Shown: positions 27,104 through 36,010 of the stretch, in pieces
How the letters are laid out: every line of letters starts with the position of its first letter
Numbering within the stretch: position 1 is the stretch's first letter
Assembly (NCBI GenBank): GCA_964548365.1
Contig: CAZJRD010000004.1
Location: 1-64,000 of the forward strand
DNA: 64,000 nucleotides
Reading direction: 5' to 3'
Origin: B46-G9 sp964548365
GTDB taxonomy: Bacteria > Desulfobacterota > DSM-4660 > Desulfatiglandales > Desulfatiglandaceae
Made by a program: the position numbers and the translations under genes
Notes under the pieces: generated by a model
The model's database searches: none
What the model was told of the DNA's origin: nothing
The model's input: the letters and a program-made list of their open reading frames with translations, nothing else

Positions 27104-27973
27104 CTATTTCCCCAAGATACCGGTCGGTTTTGCCAAGAGCAAAAGCATGAAAATAACGTAGTACGCCACCAGCGCAAGTCCCGGCTCTATATAGGTGACG
27201 ATGCTCCCTATGAGGCCCAGGACAAGCCCCCCGATGAGACTCCCGGGGATACTGCCCAACCCCCCTAAGACGATCACGATGAGGGCGATCATGGTATATT
27301 CAAGCCCCATGGTCGGCTGGATCTCGTAGCACATGCTGATCATGCCACCGCCCAAACCCGCCATCATGGCCCCCAACCCAAAGCACAGGGCCAACACCTG
27401 ATTTATTTTGACCCCCATGAGTCCGGCGGTATCCGGGTCCTGGGCTGCGGCCCGAATCGCCTTTCCCAATCGACTGCCGGCTAGGAAAAGATAGAAGACC
27501 AGACAGATAACCAGCGCAAATCCAAGGGTAAGGAGCCTGTTGCCCGCGAACTTGGCTCCCCAGAAATCGACTGAAAATGTCAGGTAGGTATATCCCTGAA
27601 TATTAGCCCCCCAGATCAATATGGCAACATTCTGAATGATGAATAAGAGCCCGAAACAGGCCAACATGGAATTTCCCTCAAACGCCCCCGGCGTGGGAGA
27701 CGAGATTCTCAGGCGGGTGAACAGGGTCCGGTAAAGAATGTACCCGACCGCGAACAGGACCGGGCCGCAAATAACAAGAGAAATAAGAGGGTTGATCCCG
27801 AGGAGAGTAAAGGCTGACCACGTGATAAAGGCCCCGAGCATGATAAACTCACCGTGGGCGATATTGAGCACGCGGGCGACACCGTACTGCAGGCTGAGCC
27901 CCACGGCGGTAACGGCATAAATGCCGCCCAGCAACAACCCGGAAATGACAATGTTCAGAATGGTTACCATCAT
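27104..27973 (-). CDS. Liv-type ABC transporter permease, LivH family (transporter 2)
   Basis: The 289-residue membrane protein shows the LivH signatures: GGIYAVTAVGLSLQYGVARV, LNIAHGEFIMLGAF, the coupling segment LGKAIRAAAQDPDTAGLMGV and the late VLGGLGSIPGSLIGGLVLGL. The ATG at 27973 (one of two consecutive ATGs) gives the standard start; an upstream in-frame start at 28003 adds ten unlikely residues. It lies 121 bases after the binding-protein gene, with a hairpin between them. Confidence 0.87.
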   Translation of the reverse strand: MMVTILNIVISGLLLGGIYAVTAVGLSLQYGVARVLNIAHGEFIMLGAFITWSAFTLLGINPLISLVICGPVLFAVGYILYRTLFTRLRISSPTPGAFEGNSMLACFGLLFIIQNVAILIWGANIQGYTYLTFSVDFWGAKFAGNRLLTLGFALVICLVFYLFLAGSRLGKAIRAAAQDPDTAGLMGVKINQVLALCFGLGAMMAGLGGGMISMCYEIQPTMGLEYTMIALIVIVLGGLGSIPGSLIGGLVLGLIGSIVTYIEPGLALVAYYVIFMLLLLAKPTGILGK

Positions 27974-28037
27974 GTGGAATGGATTCCCGCACCTGCGCAA
28001 CAACAGTCACACGTTCTATTCAACTGACTCGGCAAAA

Positions 28038-28062
28038 ACCCTCCCCAAAGGGGGTTTGTCCC
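28038..28062 (-). terminator. Possible intra-operon terminator/attenuator after binding-protein gene
   Basis: On the minus strand AAACCCCC, a TTT loop and GGGGAGGGTTTTTGCC form a G/C stem with a bulge, followed by a T run, 33-57 bases after the stop of the binding-protein gene and ahead of LivH. It could lower permease expression relative to the binding protein. The stem is short (4 bp plus an outer AAAC/GTTT), so support is moderate. Confidence 0.35.
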
Positions 28063-28094
28063 CTCGGGAAGGTGTTCTGCGTAACTCATTCAAA

Positions 28095-29318
28095 TCACTT
28101 TTTTGTCGGCCACGGCGGTTTCGGGTATTCCGGCGGCGCCGTGCGTTTTGGGCTGGGATCAATAACCTCAAACACCCCTTTCTGCCACTGACCGATCTCA
28201 CCGGGATGATTGACAAAATACCGATCCTTGTCATACCAGTAGGGTCCTAGGGCCGTGTCAAACCTTTCATTCGCCATGATGTCTCTGATCTTTTTCTGGT
28301 TCAGGGTCCCGGCCTTCTCGATTGCCTGCTGGAAATCCTGGAGGGATGACCAATAGTACAGGCCTCCCCAGTAGTCGGGCTCCACCTTGAACTTTTTCAC
28401 GAATTTGTCAACGAGATCCTTGGCCCCGGCAGAGGTCTTGGCATTCCACGCGCCCCCACCCATAACTCCCTCCACCACGTTTACACCGAAGTTATCTCTG
28501 AAGAGGTTGGGGGAAAAGGGTAGGACGGTCATGAAAAAAGCCTTGAAGTTGATCCCGAGGTCTATAGCCTGATGGGTGAGCAACATACCGCCGCCGGGAT
28601 AGCAGGCCGCCACAAAGGCATCCACATTCAGGTTTTTTGCCTCTTTCAGCAAAGGCGACAAGTCCTTGATCCCGGGCGGGAAGCTCTTTTTGAGCTTTAC
28701 CTGGATTCCATTCTTTTTCAAATATGGAACAAAGCCCTCACCGTATTCGATGCCATGAAGATCTGCACGGTAGATCACCGCTGCCGATTTCACGCCCACT
28801 TCCTTGAAAATGCCCGCAAGGGCCGGCGCCTGGGTCTCGGAAAAATTCAGGACCTGGAAAAAGTAGGGAAGATTGAGTTCCTTGAGTTTCAGTGCGCCTC
28901 CCGGGCCCCCGATTAGAATGTAGTGGTATTTGTTGGCTATTTGGGCGGCAGCATAGAGAAACGCCGTACTCCACGGAGGGAATACAAAGTCCACCTTGTC
29001 CTCCAGGATTAGCTTTTCCAGCAGCCTCGTCATGGTGCCCATATCGCTCTTGTCATCATATCGGATGAGTTCCACCGGCAACTTCTTGCCGTACTTCTTC
29101 ACATATATGCCGCCCTTTTTGTTGACCTCATCCACCCACAGCTGGTAGATAGGCCCACCCGCTATGGCCACGCCCCCCGCAAGAGGGCCCGAGAGAGAAA
29201 TGGCCTGCCCGATTCGAATCTTGTCTTTGGCTGCCGTATCCTTGACACCGACGGCCGCCACGACGAACAAAACCATGACCGCAAACACCAACAATCTGAT
29301 CCATACCCTGTTTTTCAT
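28095..29318 (-). CDS. Liv-type substrate-binding protein (transporter 2)
   Basis: The 407-residue exported protein has a Sec signal (residues 1-30, WIRLLVFAVMVLFVVAAVGV) and a mature start KIRIGQAISLSGPLAGGVAI, typical of periplasmic binding fold type I. The C-terminal region is proline-rich (PPEYPKPPWPTKK). It is first in transporter 2 (binding protein, LivH, LivM, LivG, LivF). GGAGGGGAGCC precedes the ATG. A 33-codon open frame immediately upstream overlaps the ATG by 4 bases. The ligand is unknown; neighbours suggest an organic acid or a methylated compound. Confidence 0.87.
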   Translation of the reverse strand: MKNRVWIRLLVFAVMVLFVVAAVGVKDTAAKDKIRIGQAISLSGPLAGGVAIAGGPIYQLWVDEVNKKGGIYVKKYGKKLPVELIRYDDKSDMGTMTRLLEKLILEDKVDFVFPPWSTAFLYAAAQIANKYHYILIGGPGGALKLKELNLPYFFQVLNFSETQAPALAGIFKEVGVKSAAVIYRADLHGIEYGEGFVPYLKKNGIQVKLKKSFPPGIKDLSPLLKEAKNLNVDAFVAACYPGGGMLLTHQAIDLGINFKAFFMTVLPFSPNLFRDNFGVNVVEGVMGGGAWNAKTSAGAKDLVDKFVKKFKVEPDYWGGLYYWSSLQDFQQAIEKAGTLNQKKIRDIMANERFDTALGPYWYDKDRYFVNHPGEIGQWQKGVFEVIDPSPKRTAPPEYPKPPWPTKK

Positions 29319-29535
29319 GGCTCCCCTCCTTCTCGATTCTTTAGAATCATTTCCATATGATTGCCATACAACCGCGCTACATCTCTCACCGCCTCAGGAA
29401 AACATTCGGGTGACATGTCTCCGATTTCGTGCTTCACCTCCTTTCCCGACATAACTGCAAATCATGAATTCCGTCCATTATATCGCCTTCAGCGGATATG
29501 ACCACGCAAACCTCCGGGTATGTCCGGACAGGATT

Positions 29536-30357
29536 TTACCCTACTCCCCAATTGACGCCTGCACTGCTGAGTGCAGCCCCCGACACATCAACCACAGATG
29601 CGCCTCCGTCAAGCAGGATAGCGGAACCCGTCATGAAAGAAGAATCATCACTGGCCAAGTAACTGCAAATACCTGATATCTCTTCGGGAGTCGCAACCCT
29701 GCGAAGCGGGACGTTGGATGATATACATGCAAAAACCCCATCCACATCTGTTGAGAGTGTCTCCGTCAGCGGACTGAGTGCCTCTTCCAGCATCTCTGTT
29801 CTGGTCGCTCCCGGACAGACCGCATTACAGCGGACCTTGAATGGTCCGTAATCAAGAGCAGCCTGCTTCGTCAGCATATTGAGAGCGGCTTTTGATGTGC
29901 AGTAGGCCGACATTCCCGGCAGGCAACGCAGCCCACCTAGGGAAGAAATATTAATGACCGATCCACCTCCCCCTTTAATCATATGGGGTATGGCCGCCTT
30001 CATGGTCAAGAAAGAACCGGTGAGATTCACTTCGATCACTCTTCGCCAGATTTCTTCATCCACATTGGTAATCGTGCCACCGGGATCAATGCCCGCATTG
30101 TTCACCAGCACATCGAGTCTACCTTCAAATTGCAGTGCGGTCTCCACCATTCCCTGGACGTCCCCGTACTTCGAAACATCTCCTGATCTTGTCACCACCG
30201 TCTCCGGGGGTAAAGATTCAGCTATCCTGTCCAGCTTTGCCTGGCGCCGCCCGGTAATACATATCTTGGCCCCGTCTGCGACAAACCGCTTCGCGACCGC
30301 AGCCCCGATCCCTGTGCCTCCTCCGGTTATGAGTGCTATTTTCCCTTTCAGTCTCAT
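29536..30357 (-). CDS. Short-chain dehydrogenase/reductase (SDR)
   Basis: The 273-residue NAD(P)-dependent oxidoreductase has the cofactor motif TGGGTGIG (11-18), the NNAG motif in LVNNAGIDPGG, the catalytic Ser in INISSLGG and the YxxxK pair in AYCTSKAAL. It is a classical SDR that interconverts an alcohol and a ketone or dehydrogenates a ring diol. It has an unusual C-terminal extension (VVDVSGAALSSAGVNWGVG). A close paralog is encoded at 40902. It lies between transporter 2 and the MoaF-like gene in the minus-strand array. A preference for NAD or NADP is not clear. Confidence 0.88.
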   Translation of the reverse strand: MRLKGKIALITGGGTGIGAAVAKRFVADGAKICITGRRQAKLDRIAESLPPETVVTRSGDVSKYGDVQGMVETALQFEGRLDVLVNNAGIDPGGTITNVDEEIWRRVIEVNLTGSFLTMKAAIPHMIKGGGGSVINISSLGGLRCLPGMSAYCTSKAALNMLTKQAALDYGPFKVRCNAVCPGATRTEMLEEALSPLTETLSTDVDGVFACISSNVPLRRVATPEEISGICSYLASDDSSFMTGSAILLDGGASVVDVSGAALSSAGVNWGVG

Positions 30358-30438
30358 CTCGCCGCCTCCTCAGCACGTACTATTTCTTGTTTCCGTGACC
30401 ACTTCCCGTTTCACCGTCCTCAGTCCGTCTCTCAATAA

Positions 30439-31227
30439 TCAAAATGGTTGCATGTCCTGTGGGTAGAAGGTCATGGACAACTTCCTGATCAGGGCGCCCG
30501 CAGGGGTGTTGGCGACCGATCCATCGTCTCCGATGGCGAAAAACTTCCCGGTTTCTCTCATCTGGTTCCAGTTATGAAAGAAGACGGTCGAGACAGGCAG
30601 GCCGAATTCCCGAAAACAGAAAACGTACTGGTTTTCGTCAAACTTGTACGTGGTGTGAAAATCAACATCCGCCTCGCCCTTCAGCGGCCCTACGATGCAA
30701 TGCCAGGTATAGCGCTGGGCGTTCAGGTAGACATGTTCAAAGCACTGGTTCGGATTATAGATGTAAAGGGCCCTGAGTCCGATCAGGTCACGAGTCGGCG
30801 CAGGCTTTCGACCTGCCGGCGGGACAGCCTGATCGCCGAGGATGCCGGGAGAAAAATCATGGACCGCGCGGGGCTCTCGGCCCACTTCACCTTCGCGCAT
30901 AGTGGTTAGGATTGAGAGGACTTGCCGTGTGTCGGTGTTGACGATAAACGTGCGGGATATTCGAGGCTCCAGGGTGAATGTCATGTCAACATAGTAGGTT
31001 CGAGAGGCGACTTCCACCACTTCGCACCAATCCGTTCCCTTTTCAGTACCGCTCTGCCAGTTCACCCTATTAGGATGCGTGAATTCAAGATTGAAGCCCG
31101 TCCCCGAATCGAGGGTGATTTTCATCTTCTGACTGACCAACGCCGTCGTAGCCGAAAGACGGTGATAGGCCATGTCGGAGGCGTAGTCTTCATACTTGTA
31201 ATTCGTTTCACCTTCCCGTTGCGACAT
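30439..31227 (-). CDS. MoaF-like lipocalin-fold protein
   Basis: The 262-residue protein resembles the MoaF family: an N-terminal half with YYVDMTFTLEPRISRTFIVN and VLSILTTMREGE, and a C-terminal half with LRALYIYNPNQCFEHVYLNAQRYTWHC-type residues followed by GPLKGEADVDFHTTYKF and FCFREFGLPVSTVF. MoaF was named for a suspected role in molybdenum cofactor synthesis, but its true function is not established; beta-barrel lipocalin-like ligand binding is expected. It sits 38 bases downstream of the tungsten-type aldehyde oxidoreductase and 81 bases upstream of an SDR. No signal peptide is seen. Confidence 0.65.
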   Translation of the reverse strand: MSQREGETNYKYEDYASDMAYHRLSATTALVSQKMKITLDSGTGFNLEFTHPNRVNWQSGTEKGTDWCEVVEVASRTYYVDMTFTLEPRISRTFIVNTDTRQVLSILTTMREGEVGREPRAVHDFSPGILGDQAVPPAGRKPAPTRDLIGLRALYIYNPNQCFEHVYLNAQRYTWHCIVGPLKGEADVDFHTTYKFDENQYVFCFREFGLPVSTVFFHNWNQMRETGKFFAIGDDGSVANTPAGALIRKLSMTFYPQDMQPF

Positions 31228-31265
31228 CGAAAACCTCCTTTCTTCTCTGCACTTTCCCCCTTGTG

Positions 31266-32984
31266 TTAGAAATCAAAGGTCCGGTCGAGCTCTTCATTAG
31301 AGATGGAAAACACCTTATTGTGGGGCGGCAGGGGTTCCTTGTAGTAGAACTCAGGCAATCGATCGTCCTCGCTGGTGAATCCCGCCTTTCGGTTAAATTC
31401 CCGTTCCGCCTGCAACACCCGGAGGCCCAAAGCCGCGACATCCTCCGGACCAAGGTGCGTACCGAATTTCGCGTTGATCGCTTTGAGCAGAGCCCCTCCC
31501 CCTTCGGGGGTGGCCAGGGTCACATAAGCCATGAAGCACAGGCCCGTGCAGTCAGCAGCAGCCGTGGCTATTTGCAGATTTCGGGAGGCCTCCACCTGCC
31601 CCTCCGGGTTCAACGGGTCCAGTTTCTGTTCCAGGTATTCACCGACCACATTTCCGGCCGTGTGATCCGCACCCATGGGCGAGGTGGCGAATGTCACGCC
31701 GTGGCCCTGCATGGCTCTTGGGTCATAGGCGGCAACGCTCTGACCCTTCACCACGGGAACCCGCGCGTGATTGAAATGCTTACCTACCGCGGCCGGGCCC
31801 TGTCCCAGAATCCTGCCGAATTCGGTACCTGAAGCGATCTCCTCGACCATCTCGAGGGCGGCCTCACCGTCTCCGAATGCCCTGTAGCCCGCATCCATTG
31901 CCACACCAACAGCCACCCCCGTGCTCATGGTATCCACGCCGATGTCATCGCAAAGAAAATCCAGACGGGCCACCGTATCCAGATCACCGATTCCGGTCAT
32001 GCCTCCCATGGACCAGATGGTTTCGTATTCGAGAGAGCTCGTCACATATTTGCCCCCTTTATCCACGAACTCGTTGGAGCAGTGTATAATACATTGGGCG
32101 CAGCCCATGTGGGTGGTCTTTCCACCCCGCTCCTGAATCATCTGTGCCATGGCCTCCCCGCTGATCTTTTCCCACCCTTCCAGCACGCCTTTCGTGGCAT
32201 TGTAACAGGGAAAGGCCCCCATTGCATTGACCGGAGCCACCAAGCCGGCCGTTCCCAGCTCAGGCATCACATGTCCGCCCATGGGATCCTCTTTGATCAC
32301 CTTGACGATCACCTTATTTGCCTCTTTGAAGGCGTCCGGATCGGCAATGGGATCGGCATTTTCTCCACGCGGGTCCACCACGATGGCCTTCAGTCCTTTT
32401 GCTCCCATGACCGCCCCCAGCCCCCCCCGTCCCGCAGCACGGCAGGGGCGTCCGTCCACGTCGGTTGTCTGGATGGAGGCAACGGCCATTTTCTGTTCCC
32501 CGGCCGGCCCGATGCAGAGCACCGCGTTCCCGGCGCCGTAGGTGTCGAAAAGTCTCTCTGCCAGGGCATAGGTCCGCATCCCCCGGTAGGCAGCTCCGGG
32601 AACCAGATCCACCTCCCCGTTTCGGTCAATTCTCAGGATGTAGAGTTCTCCTTCCCGCGACTGGCCCTCGATAATCAGGGCGGTTATTCCCAGGTTTCCA
32701 AAGGCCGCACCCACCGTTCCCCCTGCGTTGCTCTCTTTGATCCCATCGGTGAGCGGGCTTTTCGCACCGACGGAAAGACGGCTGGTATTGACCAGCGGGG
32801 TGCCACTCAGCGAACCGGGGGCAAAAATGAGTTCGTTCTCCGGCCCCAAAGGATCACATGTCGGCGGCACCTCATTGTTTATCACAAGGGATGTGAGGCC
32901 CCTGCCGCCAAGCCCCCTGTATTCATCCGATCCTCCTTCAAACTGCACCTTCTTTTCGGTCATGTTTACCCTGATAAACTTCAT
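31266..32984 (-). CDS. Aldehyde:ferredoxin oxidoreductase (AOR family, tungsten pterin)
   Basis: The 572-residue enzyme oxidises aldehydes to acids, reducing ferredoxin, with a W-bis-pterin and one [4Fe-4S]. Landmarks are the N-terminal YRGLGGRGLTS and PLGPENELIFAPGSLSGTP, pterin-binding RPCRAAGRGGLGAVMGAKGL, the cysteines of GCAQCIIHCSNE (about 294-302) and the fourth cysteine of DCTGLC (about 477-482). It is somewhat shorter than the ~605-residue archaeal AOR. Its neighbours, an aryl-alcohol-type dehydrogenase (27 bases upstream) and an acyl-CoA ligase, form a logical alcohol to aldehyde to acid to acyl-CoA route. Substrate inferred as an aromatic aldehyde. Confidence 0.88.
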   Translation of the reverse strand: MKFIRVNMTEKKVQFEGGSDEYRGLGGRGLTSLVINNEVPPTCDPLGPENELIFAPGSLSGTPLVNTSRLSVGAKSPLTDGIKESNAGGTVGAAFGNLGITALIIEGQSREGELYILRIDRNGEVDLVPGAAYRGMRTYALAERLFDTYGAGNAVLCIGPAGEQKMAVASIQTTDVDGRPCRAAGRGGLGAVMGAKGLKAIVVDPRGENADPIADPDAFKEANKVIVKVIKEDPMGGHVMPELGTAGLVAPVNAMGAFPCYNATKGVLEGWEKISGEAMAQMIQERGGKTTHMGCAQCIIHCSNEFVDKGGKYVTSSLEYETIWSMGGMTGIGDLDTVARLDFLCDDIGVDTMSTGVAVGVAMDAGYRAFGDGEAALEMVEEIASGTEFGRILGQGPAAVGKHFNHARVPVVKGQSVAAYDPRAMQGHGVTFATSPMGADHTAGNVVGEYLEQKLDPLNPEGQVEASRNLQIATAAADCTGLCFMAYVTLATPEGGGALLKAINAKFGTHLGPEDVAALGLRVLQAEREFNRKAGFTSEDDRLPEFYYKEPLPPHNKVFSISNEELDRTFDF

Positions 32985-33011
32985 GACAACCTCCTTTCAG
33001 CCCAGATGTAA

Positions 33012-34106
33012 CTAAAAACGGAGAACCGGTTTGATCACCAGGCCCTTTTCCATCTCCTTCACCGCCTTGTTGATCTCTTCAAAGGGATAGAAGGTGATCA
33101 TGCGGTCAAAGGGAAACCGGCCCTGCCTGTAAAGTTCGATCAGCTTGGGAATAAACAGGTCCGGAACGGCATCGCCTTCGATGACTCCTCGAACCGTGCG
33201 GCCGTTCATGATCAGGTCCATGTTGAGGGTAACCTCGGTACCGGGGGCCACAACCCCCACCAACCCGCAAACGCCCAGCAGGGGCAGCACATCCACGGCC
33301 TGCCGGAATACCGAGGGGTTCCCCACACACTCCAGGCTGAAATTCGGGCCTCCGCCGGTCAGATCCAGGATCGCTTCCACTGGATTCACCTCTCTGGCGT
33401 TGACCGTATGGGTGGCTCCCAGTTCCTCCGCCATCTTGAGGCGCTCCGGGCTCATATCCACGGCAATGATTGTCGTACAGCCGCAAACGACCGCGCCTAA
33501 AACCGCGCTCATCCCCACCGGGCCGACCCCGAATACGGCGATGGACGTTCCGGGACCGGCCTGAAGCGCATTCATGACCGCCCCGGCCCCCGTCTGGATA
33601 CCGCAGCCCATGGGACCCAGGATCTCCAGGGGAATATCCTCAGGCACCTTTACGACATTACGTTCCTCGGCCAGGGCAAAATTCGCAAAGGAGGACTGAC
33701 CAAAAAAGGATCCATGGATGACCTGGTCGCCCTTTCGGAGGGTCGTGGTCCCGTCCGGCCGGGCCCCGCTGAAATTGAGCGCCAGGAAATTTTCGCAATA
33801 GGGATCGTGGCCGGCCCTGCAGGAAGGGCATGATCCGCAGCACAACCAGCTTAAGGCCACATGATCCCCCGGTTTGACCTTGGTGACGAGCGCGCCTACC
33901 TTCTCCACGACACCGGCCCCTTCGTGCCCGAAAACAGAGGGCAGCGGGATGGGCAAATGCTGGTCCCGTCCGGCCAGATCCGTATGGCATATGCCGGCGC
34001 CGACGATACGAACCAGGACCTCATCGTCATTGGGATCACTGAGTTGCAATGGTTCAATACTGAATTCTCCTGATTTCTCGAATACAACTGCGCCTCTGAT
34101 TTCCAT
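33012..34106 (-). CDS. Zn-dependent alcohol dehydrogenase, aryl-alcohol (benzyl alcohol) type
   Basis: The 364-residue medium-chain dehydrogenase has catalytic zinc residues C40, H61-E62 and about C168 (GPMGCGIQTGAG), the structural zinc cysteines C90, C93, C96 and C104, and the NAD-binding GVGPVG motif followed by the acidic D of VDMSPERL. The layout (GCGIQTGAGAVMN; SFFGQSSFANFA) is that of the XylB/class III-related benzyl alcohol dehydrogenases. It would convert an aryl or alkyl alcohol to the aldehyde used by the AOR 27 bases downstream. It lies 132 bases after the acyl-CoA ligase at the head of the array. Confidence 0.88.
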   Translation of the reverse strand: MEIRGAVVFEKSGEFSIEPLQLSDPNDDEVLVRIVGAGICHTDLAGRDQHLPIPLPSVFGHEGAGVVEKVGALVTKVKPGDHVALSWLCCGSCPSCRAGHDPYCENFLALNFSGARPDGTTTLRKGDQVIHGSFFGQSSFANFALAEERNVVKVPEDIPLEILGPMGCGIQTGAGAVMNALQAGPGTSIAVFGVGPVGMSAVLGAVVCGCTTIIAVDMSPERLKMAEELGATHTVNAREVNPVEAILDLTGGGPNFSLECVGNPSVFRQAVDVLPLLGVCGLVGVVAPGTEVTLNMDLIMNGRTVRGVIEGDAVPDLFIPKLIELYRQGRFPFDRMITFYPFEEINKAVKEMEKGLVIKPVLRF

Positions 34107-34238
34107 CTTTCCCTCCTTTTCCTTGAAGGTAGTGTACTACCCAGATGCGATTACCGAGACCCATACCCACCATACGGAAAAACATGGTCTATCCATGGAA
34201 GGCATACGGCAATCCTGATTTGCTCTGCGGCAAGGATC

Positions 34239-35849
34239 TCACTCTGATATTTCATCTCCTGGGTGGAACTTTTCTTTGAGTTCTCTTTTTAGGATCTTGC
34301 CTTGGGGATTTTTCGGCAGTGAGTCCAAAATTTCAATGGACTTGGGAGCCTTGTACGAGGCCATATGGTCTCGGCAGAACTGGATTATTTCTTCTTCATC
34401 AGCCGCTGCATTCGTTTTCAGCACCACCACCCCGTGGACACGTTCCACCCAGTAAGGATCGGGAATTCCGAATACGGCAGCTTCTGCTATGGCCTCGTGT
34501 TGATAAAGGATCTCTTCAACCTCTTTGGGATAGACGTTTTCACCGCCGGTGACGATCATGTCGTTTTTTCTGTCCGCGATATAGATAAACCCCCGCTCGT
34601 CGTAACATCCCAGATCTCCGGTTCGAAGCCATCCATCCTTCATCGCCTCCTTCGTATCTTCGGGCTTATGCCAGTACGACGACATGATCCGCTCGCTCTG
34701 GATAATAATTTCGCCAATCTCCCCGGGCAACAGGTCATTGTCGTTGTCGTCGACGACCCGCATATGGACCCCGATACAGGGCTGACCGCAGGACCCAAGC
34801 ACCTCCATCATATCTCCTTCCGATGTCATGACTGCACGGTGGGCTGCCTTGCTCAGGACGGTGTTGTGGGGTCCGGACTCTGTTTGACCGTACCCCTGCA
34901 AAAAGAGAGGCCCGAACACCGAAAGTCCTCTTTTCAATACCTCCACAGGCATAGGAGATGCGGCGTACCAGATCCGCTTCAGGCTCTGGAGGTCAAATGA
35001 CCGGATATCCGGGACATTCAGGAGGGATATCAACTGGGTTGGGACAATGTGAACATCGGTGATCCGCTCTTCGGCGATGATTTTTAATGCTTCTACAGGA
35101 TCAAAGGAGATTCCGGGCATAATGACATTGCATCCACCCATCAGGAAAAAGGGCCATAGATGGCTGTCTCCGCCAATGTGGAACAAAGGCAGAACCACTA
35201 AATGCCTGTCGCCGAATTCCAACCCGAGGTCCAGGGTCTTGATCTGGGTATTCTGCATCTTTTGGTCCTGTGTATAGAGGGCGCCCCTTGGGGTTCCGGT
35301 CGTGCCGCTGGTATAGAAAATAACTAGAGGGTCCCCTTTTCCGACCTTAACATCGGGTTCCGTTGCGGAATTACACTTCACGAGGCCCCCGTATCCGTTT
35401 GCGCTCCCTTTCGGCTGCCCAAAACACACGAATGCATGCGTCCTTGAAAGCCTTTTCTGAATTTTCTCTATTGTTTCCTCGAACTCCGGGGCGAAAAACA
35501 GGGCCCCGGCCTGGGAATCATCGATAAGATACCTCAATTCCTTCGCCTTCAGGCGAGGGCTGAAATGTGCAAGCACAAACCCTCCCTTCATGGCCGCCCC
35601 GAAAACCTCAGGATATTCAAGCCGGTTCCACGAAAGGATCCCGATAACCTCCCCCTTCTGAATACCAAGGCTCTGAAGTCCATGGACAAGCGCATTCACC
35701 CTCTCGTTGAAATGCCGGAACCCGATTCTCCTGGAACCCCACACAAAGGCCTCCCTGTCGGGGTATAGGATGGCATTTCTATAGATCAGATCAGCAAATG
35801 TCCCCAATGGATAGCGGCTCAATTCTTTTAATACCAGTCTCTTCTTCAC
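34239..35849 (-). CDS. AMP-forming acyl-CoA ligase at the head of the minus-strand array
   Basis: The 536-residue ligase has the phosphate loop FYTSGTTGTPRGALYTQ, LQGYGQTESGP, the hinge RTGDLGCYDERGFIYIADR, the A8 turn VTGGENVYPKEVEEIL and the C-terminal catalytic lysine in PQGKILKREL. It matches the medium-chain/aromatic acid group of the class. It is the first gene of the 31-kb array, downstream of a promoter/operator region (36077-36104) that is duplicated at 49.3 kb. Together with the alcohol dehydrogenase and AOR downstream it would activate the acid end product. Substrate not determined. Confidence 0.87.
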   Translation of the reverse strand: MKKRLVLKELSRYPLGTFADLIYRNAILYPDREAFVWGSRRIGFRHFNERVNALVHGLQSLGIQKGEVIGILSWNRLEYPEVFGAAMKGGFVLAHFSPRLKAKELRYLIDDSQAGALFFAPEFEETIEKIQKRLSRTHAFVCFGQPKGSANGYGGLVKCNSATEPDVKVGKGDPLVIFYTSGTTGTPRGALYTQDQKMQNTQIKTLDLGLEFGDRHLVVLPLFHIGGDSHLWPFFLMGGCNVIMPGISFDPVEALKIIAEERITDVHIVPTQLISLLNVPDIRSFDLQSLKRIWYAASPMPVEVLKRGLSVFGPLFLQGYGQTESGPHNTVLSKAAHRAVMTSEGDMMEVLGSCGQPCIGVHMRVVDDNDNDLLPGEIGEIIIQSERIMSSYWHKPEDTKEAMKDGWLRTGDLGCYDERGFIYIADRKNDMIVTGGENVYPKEVEEILYQHEAIAEAAVFGIPDPYWVERVHGVVVLKTNAAADEEEIIQFCRDHMASYKAPKSIEILDSLPKNPQGKILKRELKEKFHPGDEISE

Positions 35850-36010
35850 GTTCCTTCCCCTCAGAGGAGCACCCTGACGGCAGTCCGGCCTTCAAGAGCA
35901 CGGTTTTAAAGTTTGAACAGCGGCTTTCTCTGGCCGGTAAGATATTATTTGGATTGCGGGTTGCGGTGGAAAATACTTGTTGAAGAACCAATTCACCGAA
36001 TATTACCTTT
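35850..36010. other. 5' untranslated region of the ligase array
   Basis: This stretch lies between the minus-strand promoter and the ligase start. No conserved gene is seen. It is the transcribed leader of about 220 bases if the promoter at 36077-36104 is used. No clear riboswitch or attenuator was recognised. Confidence 0.4.

Noticed and set aside
30439..31227. Assigning the MoaF-like protein to molybdenum cofactor synthesis
   Set aside because: The family name is historical and the biochemical role is unproven; the neighbourhood with an AOR is suggestive but not enough.
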